Positions 6,144 through 6,764 of a stretch of 6,764 nt of DNA are shown here, piece after piece (position 1 is the stretch's first letter; each line of letters begins with the position of its first letter). Position numbers and translations under genes: made by a program. Source of the DNA: an uncultured Verrucomicrobiales bacterium. Lineage in GTDB: Bacteria; Verrucomicrobiota; Verrucomicrobiia; Verrucomicrobiales; Akkermansiaceae. The notes beneath the pieces are model-generated. The model was not told where the DNA came from. It saw nothing but the letters and a program-made list of their open reading frames with translations, and did no database searches. The stretch spans positions 1 through 6,764 of the forward strand of contig CALFDI010000279.1 in assembly GCA_937952875.1 (NCBI GenBank), given 5' to 3'.

Positions 6144-6183
6144 AAGCGGAACTGTGCTGAGTTCATCAGCCCCTAGTCCGCTT
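6144..6183. repeat. Nested inverted repeat (possible terminator or insertion-element end)
   Basis: The outer arms AAGCGGA (6144-6150) and TCCGCTT (6177-6183) enclose an additional CT/AG pairing and an inner stem GCTGA/TCAGC (6156-6160 / 6166-6170) with loop GTTCA. On the plus strand the outer arm runs into TTTT (6182-6185), so it could end transcripts from the padR operon, although it lies about 290 nt past the last stop. It is also 23 bp upstream of the transposase remnant's ATG, so it may be a leftover of the element's leader or end. Confidence 0.35.
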
Positions 6184-6232
6184 TTCAAACTAACTCCGTG
6201 CACTTCCGGTTTAATTCTAGGTTTCTAAATGA

Positions 6233-6245
6233 GAGTGGCTCACTC
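6233..6245. terminator. Small hairpin over the stop codon of the right-hand gene
   Basis: GAGTG (6233-6237) and CACTC (6241-6245) pair around a 3-nt loop and include the TGA stop of the minus-strand gene. On the minus strand the stem is followed by TCATTT. The 5-bp stem is short and the T tract is interrupted, so it is only a weak terminator candidate. Confidence 0.25.
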
Positions 6246-6764
6246 GTTTATGATCCGTATAGCTTCTAGTGAGTCTGAATCATAAATCACGTTTCCGCCC
6301 TCCAGCGGCTGCTTGAGCACATGGGGAAAGAGCTCTTTCGCCCACTGAGCGGGAGTCGAAAGACGATCATCTGAGACCCAATCTACCAGCCCGGCCTCAT
6401 TTTGATTGGTCCAATATCGATAGCTGAGGAAGCGTCGATCAACCTCGAAGAGATAGTAGCCACGTCCACCTGGCTCTACGATCGTGATAGATGTAGAACT
6501 AGCACTTGGCGGGACATAAGTCTTAGACCTCACCATGATCCGCATATCCCTCGTGGCTCTATCCACAGCCTCATTGATGGCTCGTTCTCTCTTGTCTATT
6601 CCCTGTTTAGACTTCTCGTGTTTCGGTAAGAAGCTTACTGAAGAGCCTATCAAACTTTCATCATAACGGTCGCCAGCTTCCTTTTTAATACGGGCAAGAT
6701 GAAAGTCCCTCAATGCTTGAGCATCCGGTTTACCGTCGTGGCGATTGTAAAACACAAGAGCCTC
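6240..6764 (-). CDS. Protein of unknown function, probably partial (N-terminus beyond right edge)
   Basis: The frame is open from the right edge to TGA at 6240-6242, giving 174 codons. A GTG at 6753-6755 could be a start, but codons before it (Glu-Ala-Leu) are open and read smoothly into VFYNRHDGKPD, so the gene more probably begins outside the window. The visible part has no signal peptide or membrane span. It holds a charged helical region (DFHLARIKKEAGDRYDES; KHEKSKQGIDKRERAINEAV) followed by an alternating, aromatic-rich stretch (GRGYYLFEVDRRFLSYRYW) that looks like beta-strands, and a C-terminal part with WAKELFPHVL. I recognise no family. The gene is convergent with the padR operon, with the transposase remnant between them. 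Confidence 0.7.
   Translation of the reverse strand, partial: EALVFYNRHDGKPDAQALRDFHLARIKKEAGDRYDESLIGSSVSFLPKHEKSKQGIDKRERAINEAVDRATRDMRIMVRSKTYVPPSASSTSITIVEPGGRGYYLFEVDRRFLSYRYWTNQNEAGLVDWVSDDRLSTPAQWAKELFPHVLKQPLEGGNVIYDSDSLEAIRIINE

Noticed and set aside
5963..6166. Minus-strand open frame of 67 codons as a gene
   Set aside because: It is an accidental frame through the transposase remnant; only its MSYIYLARKNAIYR segment looks like protein and the rest belongs to a shifted frame.
6402..6629. Plus-strand open frame of 75 codons
   Set aside because: It is antisense to the longer minus-strand frame at 6240-6764 and has no supporting features.

Overview
This window looks like chromosomal DNA of a Verrucomicrobiota-type bacterium, possibly of the marine Rubritalea/Verrucomicrobiales sort. 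The evidence is a large membrane protein with a PEP-CTERM exosortase sorting tail, a PadR regulator coupled to a HAAS-like domain, moderate GC content, and start codons without any Shine-Dalgarno sequence. The taxonomic guess is inference; the tail and the gene families can be read directly.

Left part (1-1147, minus strand): a gamma-class carbonic anhydrase-like left-handed beta-helix protein (596-1147) is followed 16 bp later by a secreted protein of unknown function that runs off the left edge (1-579). The two probably form an operon. A divergent gene (best start 1330, end 2154, plus strand) encodes an unrecognised protein with an N-terminal membrane region and a soluble C-terminal domain. 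A stem-loop overlaps its stop codon.

Centre (about 2260-5852, plus strand): this is the most interesting unit, a compact three-gene operon. It begins with a perfect 9-bp inverted repeat that overlaps a possible -10 box just before a GTG-started PadR-family repressor. 14 bp later comes an 878-residue protein with, in order, a HAAS-like helical N-terminus, about five membrane segments, a VIT domain, a degenerate von Willebrand A-like region and a PEP-CTERM tail. 3 bp later comes a 173-residue, roughly five-pass membrane protein that I do not recognise. My reading is that the PadR protein and the HAAS-like domain form a sensing/regulatory pair controlling a surface-exposed VIT protein that an exosortase encoded elsewhere may process. 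The partners and signal are unknown.

Right part (5853-6764): the 387-bp gap after the operon is not empty. On the minus strand it holds a decayed N-terminal fragment of an IS30-family transposase (about 5858-6121, with a frameshift and a probable internal deletion), plus a nested inverted repeat at 6144-6183. Convergent to the operon, the minus-strand gene at 6240-6764 encodes an unrecognised protein, most likely cut by the right edge. I saw no rRNA, tRNA or CRISPR array.
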